Positions 35,782-45,559 of a DNA stretch of 64,000 nt are shown in pieces; within the stretch, counting starts at the first letter, position 1, and each line of letters opens with the position of its first letter. Both the position numbers and the translations under genes were made by a program. The notes under the pieces were generated by a model. It worked only from the letters and a program-made list of their open reading frames with translations. It was not told the DNA's origin and searched no databases. Source of the stretch: Sphingopyxis solisilvae (lineage in GTDB: Bacteria; Pseudomonadota; Alphaproteobacteria; Sphingomonadales; Sphingomonadaceae); NCBI RefSeq assembly GCF_015475875.1, contig NZ_JADKYM010000003.1, positions 134,817 through 198,816 of the forward strand, in the 5' to 3' direction.

Positions 35782-37143
35782 ATGAAATTTGCCGACATCG
35801 GCCTTTCCGACGAACTTTTGCGCGCTATCGACGAGTCCGGTTACACCGAGGCGACCCCGATCCAGGCGGGCGTCATTCCTTCCGTGCTGATGATGCGCGA
35901 CATTATCGGCATTGCGCAGACCGGCACTGGCAAGACGGCGTCCTTTGTGCTGCCGATGATCGACATCCTGGCGCACGGACGCGCCCGCGCGCGGATGCCG
36001 CGATCGCTGATCCTGGCACCCACCCGCGAACTGGCGGCGCAGGTTGCCGAGAATTTCGAGAAATATGGCAAGTATCACAAGCTGTCGATGGCGCTGCTGA
36101 TCGGCGGAGTCCAGATGGGTGACCAGGTCAAGGCGCTGGAAAAGGGCGTCGATGTGCTCATCGCGACGCCGGGGCGGCTGATGGATCTGTTCGAGCGCGG
36201 CAAGATCCTGCTGACCGGCTGTACGCTGCTGGTCATCGACGAGGCGGACCGGATGCTCGACATGGGTTTCATTCCCGACATCGAGAATATCTGTACGAAA
36301 CTGCCCGCGAATCGGCAGACGTTGCTGTTTTCGGCAACGATGCCGCCGCCGATCAAGAAGCTGGCCGACAAATTCCTGTCGAACCCGAAAACGGTCGAAG
36401 TCGCGCGCCCGGCGAGCCGGAACGAAAATATCGAGCAGTTTCTGGTCAAGACGTCCGAGCGGGGCAAGCGCGACACGCTGCGTAGCCTGATCGAATCCGA
36501 GAAGGTCCACACCGCGATCATCTTTTGCAACCGCAAGACGACGGTGCGCGAACTTGCCAAAGCGCTGCAACGATCGGGCTACAATGCGGGCGAGATCCAG
36601 GGCGACATGGACCAGTCGAGCCGCACCGCCGAGCTGGAGCGTTTCAAGCGCGGCGACATCAACATTTTGGTGGCGTCGGACGTCGCGGCGCGCGGGCTGG
36701 ACGTCAAGGGCGTCAGCCATGTGTTCAACTTTGACGCGCCTTGGCACCCAGACGATTATGTCCACCGCATCGGCCGCACGGGCCGTGCGGGCGCCAAGGG
36801 CCGCGCCTTCACGCTCGCAACGTCAGCGGACGATGAAGCGATCGACAATATCCAGAAGCTGACCGGCTATAATATTCCCGTTCACAACGCCGACAAGGCC
36901 GGCGCCGAAGCCGAACCGGAAGCCGAGCGCGCGCCGCGGGACGAAAAGGCGAGACGCGGCGGGCGGACGAAACGCGCCGCGGCCTACGCGCCCGCCGCGA
37001 AGCCCGCGCGCAAGGCGGAGGATCGCAAGCCCGACGATCGCAAACCCTCAAAGCCAAAACCGCAGCCGCGGGACGATGACGGCCCCGATGACGGCTGGAA
37101 CGGCCCGACGCCCGGCTTTCTGATGGTCGGTTTCGGGAGCTGA
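35782..37143 (+). CDS. DEAD-box ATP-dependent RNA helicase
   Basis: A 453-residue RNA helicase. Motifs in order are the Q-motif (FADIGLSDELL, GYTEATPIQ), Walker A AQTGTGKT near residue 50, PTRELAAQ, DEAD in VIDEADRMLDMGF, SAT in LFSATMPPP, and the C-terminal ARGLDVKGVSHV and HRIGRTGRAG. The last 80 residues are Lys/Arg/Pro-rich, a basic RNA-binding tail as in RhlE. The ATG at 35782 is chosen over a GTG at 35752 because the Q-motif region then starts where relatives start. Confidence 0.94.
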   Translation: MKFADIGLSDELLRAIDESGYTEATPIQAGVIPSVLMMRDIIGIAQTGTGKTASFVLPMIDILAHGRARARMPRSLILAPTRELAAQVAENFEKYGKYHKLSMALLIGGVQMGDQVKALEKGVDVLIATPGRLMDLFERGKILLTGCTLLVIDEADRMLDMGFIPDIENICTKLPANRQTLLFSATMPPPIKKLADKFLSNPKTVEVARPASRNENIEQFLVKTSERGKRDTLRSLIESEKVHTAIIFCNRKTTVRELAKALQRSGYNAGEIQGDMDQSSRTAELERFKRGDINILVASDVAARGLDVKGVSHVFNFDAPWHPDDYVHRIGRTGRAGAKGRAFTLATSADDEAIDNIQKLTGYNIPVHNADKAGAEAEPEAERAPRDEKARRGGRTKRAAAYAPAAKPARKAEDRKPDDRKPSKPKPQPRDDDGPDDGWNGPTPGFLMVGFGS

Positions 37144-37160
37144 GGCGCGCGGCGGTCCGG

Positions 37161-38177
37161 TCAGATCCGGACCAGCATCTTGCCCATATTGGCGCCTGCA
37201 AACAGGCCGAGGAAGGCGTCCGGTGCCGCCTCGAGCCCTTCATACACCGTTTCGCGCATCGTGACCGCGCGGCTGGCGATCAGTGCGCCCATGTCGGCAT
37301 AAAATTCTTCCATGCAGTCGATGAACTGGTCGGTGTAGATAAAGCCTTCCATGCGGATGCGCGCCGGGATCGTGCGGATCAGAAATTTCATCTCCTGCGA
37401 CTTGCCGTCGTTATAGACGTCGATCATGCCGCAGATGGCGAAGCGCGCGAAATCATTCGCGGTCGCAAAGGCGGCGTCGAGATGTTCGCCGCCGACATTG
37501 TCGAAATAGACATCGATGCCGGGCTTGCCGAGCATATCGAGCGCCCCGGCAAGCTGGGGTAGGACCGGTCCCGCTTTGTAATCGACAACCGCATCGGCAC
37601 CGAGCTCTCGTACCCATGCCGCTTTTTCCGGCCCGCCTGCGGAACCGATCACGGTCATTTCACGCGCCTTGGCGATCTGGACCACCGCCGACCCTACCGC
37701 GCCCGCCGCCGCCGAGACGAACACCGTATCCCCCGGCTTGGCCGCAGCAACGCGGAGCAGACCGATCCATGCGGTGCCGCCGGTCAGCCCCATATTGTGA
37801 AGGAATGTCTGCGGGGAGAGGCCCGCGTCGAGCGCGTGCGCCGGCAGCTTGTTCGGCATCATGTCCAGCCCGATCACGCCGCCCTCGCGCCAGCCGCCCA
37901 TATGCAGGATCAAATCGCCCGCCGCAAAGCCGTCCATCCGGCTTTCTAGGACTTCGCCGATCGCCCCGCCGGTCATCGGCTGGTCGATCTGGAAACTCGC
38001 GGCGTAGCTTTTGGCGTCGTTCATCCGCCCGCGCATATAGGGATCGACTGACAGCCACAGGTTGCGAACGCGCAGCTGATCATTTTCCAACGGCACATCG
38101 GGCAGGTCGCGCAACGCGAAATTGTCGATCGTCGGAAGCCCCTGCGGGCGGCTGATCAAATGCCAGGCTTTGTTCAT
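37161..38177 (-). CDS. NADP-dependent MDR oxidoreductase (CurA/YncB leukotriene-B4-dehydrogenase type)
   Basis: A 338-residue zinc-free medium-chain reductase. The start (HLISRPQGLPTIDNFALRD) with LWLSVDPYMRGRMND is diagnostic of this subgroup; the NADP-binding VFVSAAAGAVGSAVVQIAKA lies near 152-171. The family reduces alpha,beta-unsaturated ketones and aldehydes, including curcumin in E. coli CurA; the true substrate is unknown. Convergent with the helicase gene with only 17 bases between stops. Confidence 0.92.
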   Translation of the reverse strand: MNKAWHLISRPQGLPTIDNFALRDLPDVPLENDQLRVRNLWLSVDPYMRGRMNDAKSYAASFQIDQPMTGGAIGEVLESRMDGFAAGDLILHMGGWREGGVIGLDMMPNKLPAHALDAGLSPQTFLHNMGLTGGTAWIGLLRVAAAKPGDTVFVSAAAGAVGSAVVQIAKAREMTVIGSAGGPEKAAWVRELGADAVVDYKAGPVLPQLAGALDMLGKPGIDVYFDNVGGEHLDAAFATANDFARFAICGMIDVYNDGKSQEMKFLIRTIPARIRMEGFIYTDQFIDCMEEFYADMGALIASRAVTMRETVYEGLEAAPDAFLGLFAGANMGKMLVRI

Positions 38178-38272
38178 GGAACCCCCATTCCCTGAAATCG
38201 CGCGGTGTGCTTAGAGGACGTCAGAAAAGCCGTTGCCACCATCCTGCGGTGCGTTTAAGACGCCGCCGTCGC

Positions 38273-38348
38273 GGGGCCGTAGCTCAGATGGGAGAGCGCT
38301 GCAATCGCACTGCAGAGGTCAGGGGTTCGATTCCCCTCGGCTCCACCA
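38273..38348 (+). tRNA. tRNA-Ala (anticodon CGC)
   Basis: A 76-base cloverleaf. Acceptor stem GGGGCCG pairs with CGGCTCC (one G-T pair), followed by A and encoded CCA. The anticodon arm CTGCA-ATCGCAC-TGCAG gives anticodon CGC, and the T arm carries GGTTCGATTC. It reads GCG alanine codons, abundant in this GC-rich genome. It is a lone tRNA; no integrase or att-like duplication was noticed nearby. Confidence 0.96.
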
Positions 38349-38394
38349 GCGACCTGACGTCGGCCCCCGCGCCCTGTTTCCATTCGGAACGGTT

Positions 38395-39465
38395 TCATTC
38401 CTGCGCGGGTGTTTGCCCGCCGCCTTCCCATTTGCGGCGCAACAGCGCGGCGAGCGCGCGATGGCGGACGATCAGGCAATCGACGATCTCCGGTCCCGGC
38501 ACCGCGCCTTGGGCGCGCTTGTAGCCGCTGTCACCGGCTCCCAAGTCGATTGTTGTGATCCCGCGTTCCAGCGCGACGTCATATTGGCGATAGGCGACGA
38601 GCTTGCCCGGGCTGTGCGCGGCGAATTCTTTATCGTAGCTGCCCGCGATGCCATATTGCATGTCGCCGCACAGCATGTCGAAGGTGAAGGCGACCGGGCG
38701 GTCACCGACGTACAGGATCGTTGCGGTGAGCATGTCGGCGAGCGCGCGATCAGCCGCGCCGCGAAGCCAGCCTGCGCGCATCGATTCGGTCAGGAACTTG
38801 GCGCCGCTACCGTCGGTATCCTGCCCGATCCAGCTTTTGGCCTCGATCGTCGCGAGATCGCGCAGCACCTCGAGTGACCAGTCCGATCCGGTGATATGCC
38901 TGATGGTGAGTTGGCCGATGGCGGCGAGCTGTTTTTCATAGGTGCGCAGGCGCCGCTGCGACGATTTTCGCGGCCATGGTCCCGCCGCAAGCTGCCCCGC
39001 GACGTCAATCCGGTAGCTGGTGCCGAGGGTCCGGCGCAGCACCGTCCAGCCCATCTTGCGAGCCGCGCCGGTCAGCGCCGCGAGCGCGGGATCGTCGTCG
39101 TAAACCGGACCAATTCGCAGAAAGGGCGACACGATCCGCCGCATCGGCGGATGCGCGACCAGCGCCTCGATTTCCTCCGCCGTGACGTCGGCGGCTAACG
39201 GGATGCTGCGGAACGGCCAGTAACTTCCGGGAATGCGCCGCGCGCCAAGGATCGTTGGCCCAACGGGCAGGGTGGGCAGCGCGGCGAGCGGCGTGCCGTC
39301 CGCGCGGTGCAGGAGCAGCGTCGAGGCGCCGTCGGTGTCGGGCGAGGTTCCGGCATACCACGCCGTACGCAGAAAGGACCGCGCCTCGTAGCCGCGATCC
39401 GCAACCGCGTCGATCGCGGTTGCGAAGCCTTTCTCCAGCGTGATGTCGACCCGGCTGATCCCCAT
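38395..39465 (-). CDS. GNAT family N-acyltransferase, BioF2/CelD-like
   Basis: A 356-residue protein of the FemAB/GNAT acyltransferase superfamily. The C-terminal half (about residues 155-320) matches the acetyltransferase_6 (BioF2-like) domain: RRLRTYEKQL, LATIEAKSWIGQ, RPVAFTFDMLCGDMQYG, SPGKLVAYRQYDVALERG and DLGAGDSGYKR. Such proteins often occur in exopolysaccharide or lipid biosynthesis loci; nothing adjacent confirms this here. It converges with the tRNA. Confidence 0.85.
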   Translation of the reverse strand: MGISRVDITLEKGFATAIDAVADRGYEARSFLRTAWYAGTSPDTDGASTLLLHRADGTPLAALPTLPVGPTILGARRIPGSYWPFRSIPLAADVTAEEIEALVAHPPMRRIVSPFLRIGPVYDDDPALAALTGAARKMGWTVLRRTLGTSYRIDVAGQLAAGPWPRKSSQRRLRTYEKQLAAIGQLTIRHITGSDWSLEVLRDLATIEAKSWIGQDTDGSGAKFLTESMRAGWLRGAADRALADMLTATILYVGDRPVAFTFDMLCGDMQYGIAGSYDKEFAAHSPGKLVAYRQYDVALERGITTIDLGAGDSGYKRAQGAVPGPEIVDCLIVRHRALAALLRRKWEGGGQTPAQE

Positions 39466-39519
39466 GATGATCCCGACCTAGATGAAAAGGCTTAGGATGG
39501 GGTAATCACGACCCCCGAT

Positions 39520-40683
39520 CTAGCCCGCGTAGTCGCGAATCATATTCTTCGCGATGACGAGCTGCTGGATCTGCGTCGTCCCTTCGTAAATGCGGTAAAT
39601 GCGGCAATCGCGATAAAAGCGTTCGGCCAGATATTCCTTGAGATAGCCCGCGCCGCCGTGAATCTGCACCACGCGGTCGGCGACGCGGCCGCACATTTCG
39701 CTGGCGAACATCTTGGTCGCCGCGGCCTCGACGAGGATTTTCTCTCCGCGGTCGGCGCGCGCGCAGGCGTCGTTGAGCATACAGTCAGCCGCATAGATTT
39801 CGGCCTTGCTGTCGGCGAGCATCGCCTGGATCAGCTGGAAATTGGCGATGGGTTCGCCGAACGCCTTGCGCTCGATCGCATATTGAAGGCCCGTGTCGAG
39901 CATCCGCTTGGCATAGCCGACGCTCGCCGCGGCGACCGAAAGGCGGCCGTTGTCGAGGCTCTGCATCGCGGCGCGGAAACCGATGCCTTCCTCGCCGCCG
40001 AGCAGGGCGTCGCCGTCGACATGGACATCTTCCAAGATCACGTCGGCGATCTGCGATCCCGCTTGGCCCATCTTGCCGTCGGGCTTGCCGATCGAGACAC
40101 CCGGCGCGTCTCGGGGCACAAGGAATGCGCTGACATGCGCATTCTTGGGGAGCGCCTCCGCGTTGGTGCGCGCCATCACCAGGATGACGTCAGCGAAGGG
40201 CGCGTTGGTGATGTAACGCTTGGTGCCGTTCAGCACATAGCCGTTGCCGCTCGGCACCGCGCGGGTCTTCATCGCCGCGCTGTCCGAGCCGCTGTCGGGT
40301 TCGGTGAGGCCGAAGGCGGCGATGCTGCCGGTCGCGAGCTTCGGCAGCCAATGGTCCTTTTGCTGCTGCGTTCCGAACCCGAGGATCGATTTGCACACCA
40401 TGCCGATATTGATCGAGACGATCGAGCGATAGGCGGGCGCAGCATAGGCGAGTTCGCGAATGAAGCCAACATATTGGCTGATGTTCATGCCAGCGCCGCC
40501 ATATTCCTCGGGCATCGTCACCCCGAATAGCCCCATGTCGCGCATTTCGGCGAGGATGTCGTCCGGAACGCGGCCAAGTTCTTCAAGCTGATCCTCGGCA
40601 GGGATCAGCCGCTCACGCACGTAGCGTTGCAGCTGTTCGATAAAGGCGTCGTAGATGTCGGCGTCCATGCCTGCGTTGGTCAT
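39520..40683 (-). CDS. Acyl-CoA dehydrogenase
   Basis: A 387-residue enzyme of the short/medium-chain type. FGLTEPDSGSDSAAMKTRA and GTKRYITNAP are the FAD and substrate motifs; the catalytic Glu, about residue 367, is in IYEGTTQIQQLVIAKN at the C-terminal position typical of SCAD/MCAD, unlike the isovaleryl-CoA enzyme elsewhere in the window. The ATG at 40683 follows the upstream gene by 17 bases, so the two may be cotranscribed. Substrate chain length is not determinable. Confidence 0.93.
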   Translation of the reverse strand: MTNAGMDADIYDAFIEQLQRYVRERLIPAEDQLEELGRVPDDILAEMRDMGLFGVTMPEEYGGAGMNISQYVGFIRELAYAAPAYRSIVSINIGMVCKSILGFGTQQQKDHWLPKLATGSIAAFGLTEPDSGSDSAAMKTRAVPSGNGYVLNGTKRYITNAPFADVILVMARTNAEALPKNAHVSAFLVPRDAPGVSIGKPDGKMGQAGSQIADVILEDVHVDGDALLGGEEGIGFRAAMQSLDNGRLSVAAASVGYAKRMLDTGLQYAIERKAFGEPIANFQLIQAMLADSKAEIYAADCMLNDACARADRGEKILVEAAATKMFASEMCGRVADRVVQIHGGAGYLKEYLAERFYRDCRIYRIYEGTTQIQQLVIAKNMIRDYAG

Positions 40684-40700
40684 CCTATTCCCGTTCCTGT

Positions 40701-41750
40701 CTATTGTTCGCCATAAGTGTCGATCGCCGCGAAAATGCGCGTCAATTGTTCGCGTTCGTCGGTGTCGATGTCGGGGCGCCAGATTTCGAAAAGCAGGATG
40801 GTACGGTCGTCGGTGCCGCGGTTCCACGCTTCATGCTCAATGCTGTCGTCGAAAATCAGCAGCTCGCCCTCGCGCCACTCGCGCATTTCGGCACCGACCC
40901 GCAGGCCGCAGCCGGTGGGGATGATCAGCGGCAGGTGACAAATCAGACGCGTATTCAGCAGCCCGTGGTGCGGCTGGATATGCGTGCCGGGCATGAGCCG
41001 CGAAAAGAAGGCAATCGGCGCGCGGTTGGGAATGACGGGCTGTGGCGTCAATTCGAGCGCGGCGAGGGTCGCGGGGCAGAGCCGGTCCATACCGTCTGCT
41101 ACGGCACCGTCTTTCCATAGCCAGGCGGCACCCCAGTCGGGCTTATCGAGGAGCGGGTTGTTCGGTGGCGGCCGGTCGGCGCTGGCGGTGACATAAGGGG
41201 CAAAGCGGTCGGCTGCCCCCTCGATCAACGCCAAGAGTTCGTTCCGGATGGTGTCGGTCGCCGCCTCGAGCACGGGTGCCCATTCGAACTCGGAACGATC
41301 GAAAAAGGGCCGCTGCGCGAGACCGGGAAAATAGAACATGCCCGGCTGTTGCAGGTAAAGTGCCTGTTCGCCCGCAAGCATCCGGAGCGCTTGGGCGACG
41401 CGTGGCGGTGCAGTGCCCCGATCGATGCCCGCTGCGCCCAGCTGCGCAAGCAAATGATCGGCGAAGGCGCGCTCGGTCGCAGCGACAAAAGCCTCGGCGC
41501 GCTGGAGACCGGGATGGAGTGCTGCATGGACGCTGCGTGCCTGCGCCGCGGTGGCGAGAGCAAGTCGATAAAAACTGCCCGCTGCACGATCGTCCATGAT
41601 TCGCCGTTTGAGCTCGGCCATTGCAAGCAGCGCAGCGATATTGCTGCGGTCGGCGCGGATCGCACCATCCAGCGCTGTCGTCTCCGCCACGATATCACCG
41701 CGGCGGTGTGCGTCGCGCGCCTGGTCGAGCCATGTCGTCGGTGCCGTCAT
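40701..41750 (-). CDS. Aspartyl/asparaginyl beta-hydroxylase domain protein with TPR-like N-terminus
   Basis: A 349-residue protein. The C-terminal half (about residues 185-335) is a 2-oxoglutarate/Fe(II)-dependent hydroxylase cupin: GTHIQPHHGLLNTRLICHLPL, LRVGAEMREWREGELLIFDD and SIEHEAWNRG supply the iron His and 2-oxoglutarate Arg. The N-terminus (residues 4-80) is Ala-rich helical and resembles TPR repeats (ARDAHRRGDIVAETTALDGA). The family hydroxylates Asp/Asn side chains or lipid acyl chains (LpxO-like); which applies here is unknown. Confidence 0.88.
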   Translation of the reverse strand: MTAPTTWLDQARDAHRRGDIVAETTALDGAIRADRSNIAALLAMAELKRRIMDDRAAGSFYRLALATAAQARSVHAALHPGLQRAEAFVAATERAFADHLLAQLGAAGIDRGTAPPRVAQALRMLAGEQALYLQQPGMFYFPGLAQRPFFDRSEFEWAPVLEAATDTIRNELLALIEGAADRFAPYVTASADRPPPNNPLLDKPDWGAAWLWKDGAVADGMDRLCPATLAALELTPQPVIPNRAPIAFFSRLMPGTHIQPHHGLLNTRLICHLPLIIPTGCGLRVGAEMREWREGELLIFDDSIEHEAWNRGTDDRTILLFEIWRPDIDTDEREQLTRIFAAIDTYGEQ

Positions 41751-41803
41751 CGCTTATGCCATAACGCGGCATCCGGTCTTTGCAAGCGAACGCCCCTCGC
41801 GCT

Positions 41804-44101
41804 TCAACCGGCGCGCACGAAGCTGTCGAGTACGCGCTTGCTGCCTGCCTGGTCGAACTCCACCTCCAGCTTGTTGCCGTCGATGTCGATGATTTCGCCA
41901 TAGCCGAATTTTTCGTGGAACACGCGCATCCCGATCGCCAGGTCGGCGCGCGGCTTGGCGCCGACCGACGCAGCGGGGCCGCGCTCGGAGGGCGCGGGCG
42001 CGTGGGTGACGGTGTTCGATGCGGCCACCGCGCGCTGCCATGCCGGGCCGCGCGTCATGATGCGTGACGGCTGGCGCTCCGCGACATGCGCGAAGGGGTC
42101 GCCCTGCGCCGACCAGTTGGCGCGCCACAGGCTCTGTCCGCCGCCGAAGCTGTTTTCGCTGTCGACATGCTCGGGCGGGATTTCGCCGATGAAGCGGCTG
42201 GGGATGCTGCTCATCCACTGGCCGTAGATGCGGCGGTTCGCGGCGTGATAGATGCTCGCGCGCTGGCGGGCGCGGGTGATCGCGACATAGGCGAGGCGGC
42301 GTTCTTCCTCGAGGCTGGCGGTGCCGCCCTCGTCCATCGAACGCTGCGAGGGGAAAACGCCGTCCTCCCAGCCGGCGAGGAAGACATGATCGAATTCGAG
42401 ACCCTTGGCGGCATGGATCGTCATGATGGTGACGGTTTCGCTGTCGTCATTCTGGTCGCGATCCATGACGAGGCTGACATGCTCAAGGAACGCCTCGAGC
42501 GATTCATATTCCTCCATCGCGCGAACGAGTTCGGAAAGGTTTTCCAGCCGTCCTGCGGCTTCGACGCTGCGATCGGCCTGGAGCATCGTCGTATAGCCTG
42601 ATTCGTCGAGGATCAGCTGAGTGAGTTCGGGGTGCGACAGCGCGTTGGCCTTTGCCTGCCAACCGCGCATCTGCGCGACGAAATTGGCCAGCTGGCGGCG
42701 CGCCTGCGGGGTGAGTTCGTCGGTTTCGGTAATCCGTGACGCCGCGTGAAAGAGCGGCGCGCGTTCGTGACGGGCGAATTGGTGGATGCGCGCCAGCGCT
42801 TTGTCGCCCAGCCCGCGTTTGGGGACGTTGACGATACGTTCAAACGCGAGGTCGTCGGCGGGCGACTGGACGAGGCGGAGATAGGCAAGCGCGTCGCGGA
42901 TTTCGGCGCGCTCATAAAAACGGAAACCACCGACGATGCGGTACCGCATGCCGATCGCAATAAAGCGGTCCTCGAACTCGCGCGTCTGGAACTGTGCGCG
43001 GACAAGGATCGCGGCGCGGTCGAGCGAGATGCGCTGCCGCTGGAGGTCTTCGAGCTCCTCACCGATCCGCCGCGCTTCTTCGGGGCCATCCCAGACGCCG
43101 ACGACGCGGACCTTGTCGCCCGCATCGAGCTCGGTCCAGAGTGTCTTGCCGAGCCGGTCGCTGTTCTGCGCGATCAGCGCCGACGCCGCGGCGAGGATCT
43201 GCGGCGTGGAGCGGTAATTTTGTTCAAGCCGGATAACCGTCGCGCCGGGAAAATCCTTTTCGAAGCGCAGGATATTCGCAACCTCGGCGCCGCGCCATGA
43301 ATAGATCGACTGGTCATCGTCGCCAACGCAGCAGATATTTTTGCGCTGCTGCGCGAGCAGGCGGAGCCAGAGATACTGGCTGGCGTTGGTGTCCTGATAT
43401 TCGTCGACGAGGATATATTTGAAGCGCTCCTGATATTGTTCGAGCACGTCGCGGTGGGTTTTCAGGATTACCAGCATGTGCAGCAGCAGATCGCCGAAGT
43501 CGCAGGCGTTGAGCGTCTTCAGCCGCGCCTGATAGAGCGCGTAGAAATGCTGTCCCTTGCCGTCGGCATAGGCTTCCTTGTCGGCGGCATCGAGGTCGGC
43601 GGGGGTGAGGCCGCGGTTCTTCCACTTGTCGATCAGCCCGGCGAGCTGACGCGCGGGCCAGCGCTTTTCGTCGAGTCCCTCGGCCTGGATCAGCTGTTTA
43701 AGGACGCGCAGCTGGTCGTCGGTGTCGAGGATTGTGAAATTGCTCTGGAGCCCCACCAGTTCGGCATGGCGGCGCAGCATCTTGGCCGCGATGCTGTGAA
43801 AGGTACCCAGCCATGGCATCCCCTCGACCGCGTCGCCGATCATCCGCCCGATCCGCTCGCGCATCTCGCGCGCCGCCTTGTTGGTGAAGGTCACCGCAAG
43901 GATCTCGGACGGCCAGGCGCGCCGCGTCGCGATGATATGCGCGAGCCGCGCGGTGAGCGCGGCGGTCTTGCCCGTGCCCGCCCCCGCGAGCATCAGTACC
44001 GGCCCCTCGGTCGTCAGCACCGCCTGCCGCTGCGGCCCGTTCAAGCCCTGAAGATAGGGCGGGTCCGAAGGATCGGGCAGCAAGGCAGGGGCATCGTTCA
44101 C
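41804..44101 (-). CDS. UvrD/PcrA-family ATP-dependent DNA helicase
   Basis: A 765-residue SF1A 3'-5' DNA helicase for repair and replication-conflict resolution. Motifs: Q-motif LNGPQRQAVLT, Walker A AGAGTGKTAALTARL near 40-54, VDEYQDTNASQY, GDDDQSIYSWRGA, RLEQNYRS, VTIMTIHAAKGLEFDHVF and VAITRARQRASI. The last 60 residues form the PcrA-type Tudor-like C-terminal domain (RVFHEKFGYGEIIDIDGNKL). It is a single gene between the hydroxylase and rsmD. Confidence 0.95.
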   Translation of the reverse strand: MNDAPALLPDPSDPPYLQGLNGPQRQAVLTTEGPVLMLAGAGTGKTAALTARLAHIIATRRAWPSEILAVTFTNKAAREMRERIGRMIGDAVEGMPWLGTFHSIAAKMLRRHAELVGLQSNFTILDTDDQLRVLKQLIQAEGLDEKRWPARQLAGLIDKWKNRGLTPADLDAADKEAYADGKGQHFYALYQARLKTLNACDFGDLLLHMLVILKTHRDVLEQYQERFKYILVDEYQDTNASQYLWLRLLAQQRKNICCVGDDDQSIYSWRGAEVANILRFEKDFPGATVIRLEQNYRSTPQILAAASALIAQNSDRLGKTLWTELDAGDKVRVVGVWDGPEEARRIGEELEDLQRQRISLDRAAILVRAQFQTREFEDRFIAIGMRYRIVGGFRFYERAEIRDALAYLRLVQSPADDLAFERIVNVPKRGLGDKALARIHQFARHERAPLFHAASRITETDELTPQARRQLANFVAQMRGWQAKANALSHPELTQLILDESGYTTMLQADRSVEAAGRLENLSELVRAMEEYESLEAFLEHVSLVMDRDQNDDSETVTIMTIHAAKGLEFDHVFLAGWEDGVFPSQRSMDEGGTASLEEERRLAYVAITRARQRASIYHAANRRIYGQWMSSIPSRFIGEIPPEHVDSENSFGGGQSLWRANWSAQGDPFAHVAERQPSRIMTRGPAWQRAVAASNTVTHAPAPSERGPAASVGAKPRADLAIGMRVFHEKFGYGEIIDIDGNKLEVEFDQAGSKRVLDSFVRAG

Positions 44102-44155
44102 GCGCGAACGATTAGGGAACAGTGGCGGCGCTGTCCAGCTTGGCGCGGTGGGTTG

Positions 44156-44698
44156 TTATGCGAGCCGCAGCAACGTCAGCCGCGCCTTGCCGACCTTGCG
44201 GTCGACATCGATGGCGAAGCCTGCGACCTCGACGTTTTCTCCATGCCCGGTTTCGACCGAAACCCAGCTGTCGGGGCCGATCCAGCCGAGGCGGCGCAGC
44301 TTGTCGAGCGCAACGCTGGCGGCGCCGGTGCCATAGGGCGGATCGAGCATCAGCAGATCGTAGGCGCGCGGCGCCGGACCGAGGCCGAGCACCGACCCGG
44401 CGCGCACGTCGGCGCGCGCGGTTGCGCCGAGGCTGGACAGGTTGGCTCGCAGCGCGTCGAGCGCGGCGTGGTCCTGCTCGGCGAACAGGCAGGCAGCGGC
44501 ACCGCGCGACAGTGCTTCGATCCCCAGCGCACCCGACCCGGCAAACAGGTCGGCGACCATCAACCCCTCGAAGCTGCCAAGGCGGCTGGTCAGCATCGAG
44601 AAGAGGGTTTCGCGCGTCCGGTCCGCCGTCGGCCGCGTCGCGTCGCCCTTGGGCGCGACCAATTTGCGTCCGCGCCATTCCCCCGAAATGACCCTCAT
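44156..44698 (-). CDS. rsmD: 16S rRNA guanine(966)-N2 methyltransferase
   Basis: A 180-residue SAM-dependent enzyme that methylates G966 of 16S rRNA. Motifs are MRVISGEWRGRKL, RPTADRTRETLFSML, VADLFAGSGALGIEALSRGA (SAM site) and the catalytic LMLDPPYG. The ATG overlaps the pseudouridine synthase stop (ATGA), giving a two-gene rRNA-modification operon. Confidence 0.95.
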   Translation of the reverse strand: MRVISGEWRGRKLVAPKGDATRPTADRTRETLFSMLTSRLGSFEGLMVADLFAGSGALGIEALSRGAAACLFAEQDHAALDALRANLSSLGATARADVRAGSVLGLGPAPRAYDLLMLDPPYGTGAASVALDKLRRLGWIGPDSWVSVETGHGENVEVAGFAIDVDRKVGKARLTLLRLA

Positions 44699-45558
44699 TT
44701 CAGGTGTCGGCGAAATTTGAACAATTCGTCGCGCGGCACGACATCGACCGCGCCGAGCGGCAGATCACCGAGTTCGAACGCGCCATAGCGGGTGCGAATG
44801 AGGCGGCTGACCTGCAAACCGAAATGTTCGAGCACCTTGCGCACTTCGCGGTTCTTGCCTTCGGTCAGCGTCATTTCGATCCACTGGTTGCGCCCCGTGC
44901 GGCGTTCGAGGTTGGCGTCGATCTTGCCATAGCGGACCCCGTCGATCTCGATCCCCATCACCAGTTCTTCGAGCTGTTCCTGGCTGATGTCGCCAAACGC
45001 CCGCGCGCGGTAGGTGCGCTCGACGCCGCTGGCGGGCAGTTCGAGTTGACGCTTGAAGGCGCCGTCGTTGGTGAGCAGCAACAGCCCCTCGGTATTATAG
45101 TCGAGGCGCCCGACCGGCATCAGCCGCGGCAGATCTTTGGGGAGCAGGTCGTAGATCGTCTTGCGGCCTTTCGGGTCGCGCGCCGCGGTGATGCAGCCCG
45201 CGGGCTTATGAAAACGATAGAGCCGCGTCGAGACCGGCTTGGCCACCGGATTGCCGTCGACGGTGAGGCCGTCGAGCGAGGCGAGCAACGGCGCGGGCTG
45301 CGCGATAACTTCGCCATTGAGCGCGATGCGGCCTTCCTCGATCATCCGTTCGACGTCGCGGCGCGAACCGACCCCGGCACGCGCGAGCAGCTTGGCGATC
45401 CGCTGCGGTCCGTCCTCGTCGCGTTCGGCACCGGCGGGTTTCGCCTTGAGTGCTGATACAGAACCGCGCGCGGCGCGGCGCCCCTTTGGCGCATCGCGGT
45501 CGCCCGCGGGCTTGGCGGCGTTCCGCGAGGTGGTGCGGGGAGGTCGGCGGGTGGTCAT
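44695..45558 (-). CDS. rluB: 23S rRNA pseudouridine synthase, RluB/RsuA family
   Basis: A 287-residue enzyme. An Arg/Lys-rich N-terminal tail precedes an S4 RNA-binding domain (RIAKLLARAGVGSRRDVERMI), then the synthase domain with YRFHKPAGCITAARDP, the catalytic-Asp motif MPVGRLDYNTEGLLLLTNDG and MTLTEGKNREVRKVLEHFG. Start chosen at ATG 45558; an in-frame ATG at 45618 would extend the basic tail, and neither has a strong Shine-Dalgarno. The specific target uridine (RluB 2605, RsuA 516) is inferred from length and tail only. Confidence 0.9.
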   Translation of the reverse strand: MTTRRPPRTTSRNAAKPAGDRDAPKGRRAARGSVSALKAKPAGAERDEDGPQRIAKLLARAGVGSRRDVERMIEEGRIALNGEVIAQPAPLLASLDGLTVDGNPVAKPVSTRLYRFHKPAGCITAARDPKGRKTIYDLLPKDLPRLMPVGRLDYNTEGLLLLTNDGAFKRQLELPASGVERTYRARAFGDISQEQLEELVMGIEIDGVRYGKIDANLERRTGRNQWIEMTLTEGKNREVRKVLEHFGLQVSRLIRTRYGAFELGDLPLGAVDVVPRDELFKFRRHLK

Positions 45559-45559
45559 G

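Noticed and set aside
38273..38394. tRNA-Ala as an integration site for a mobile element
   Set aside because: No integrase, no repeat of the tRNA 3' end and no composition shift nearby; flanking genes are ordinary chromosomal genes.
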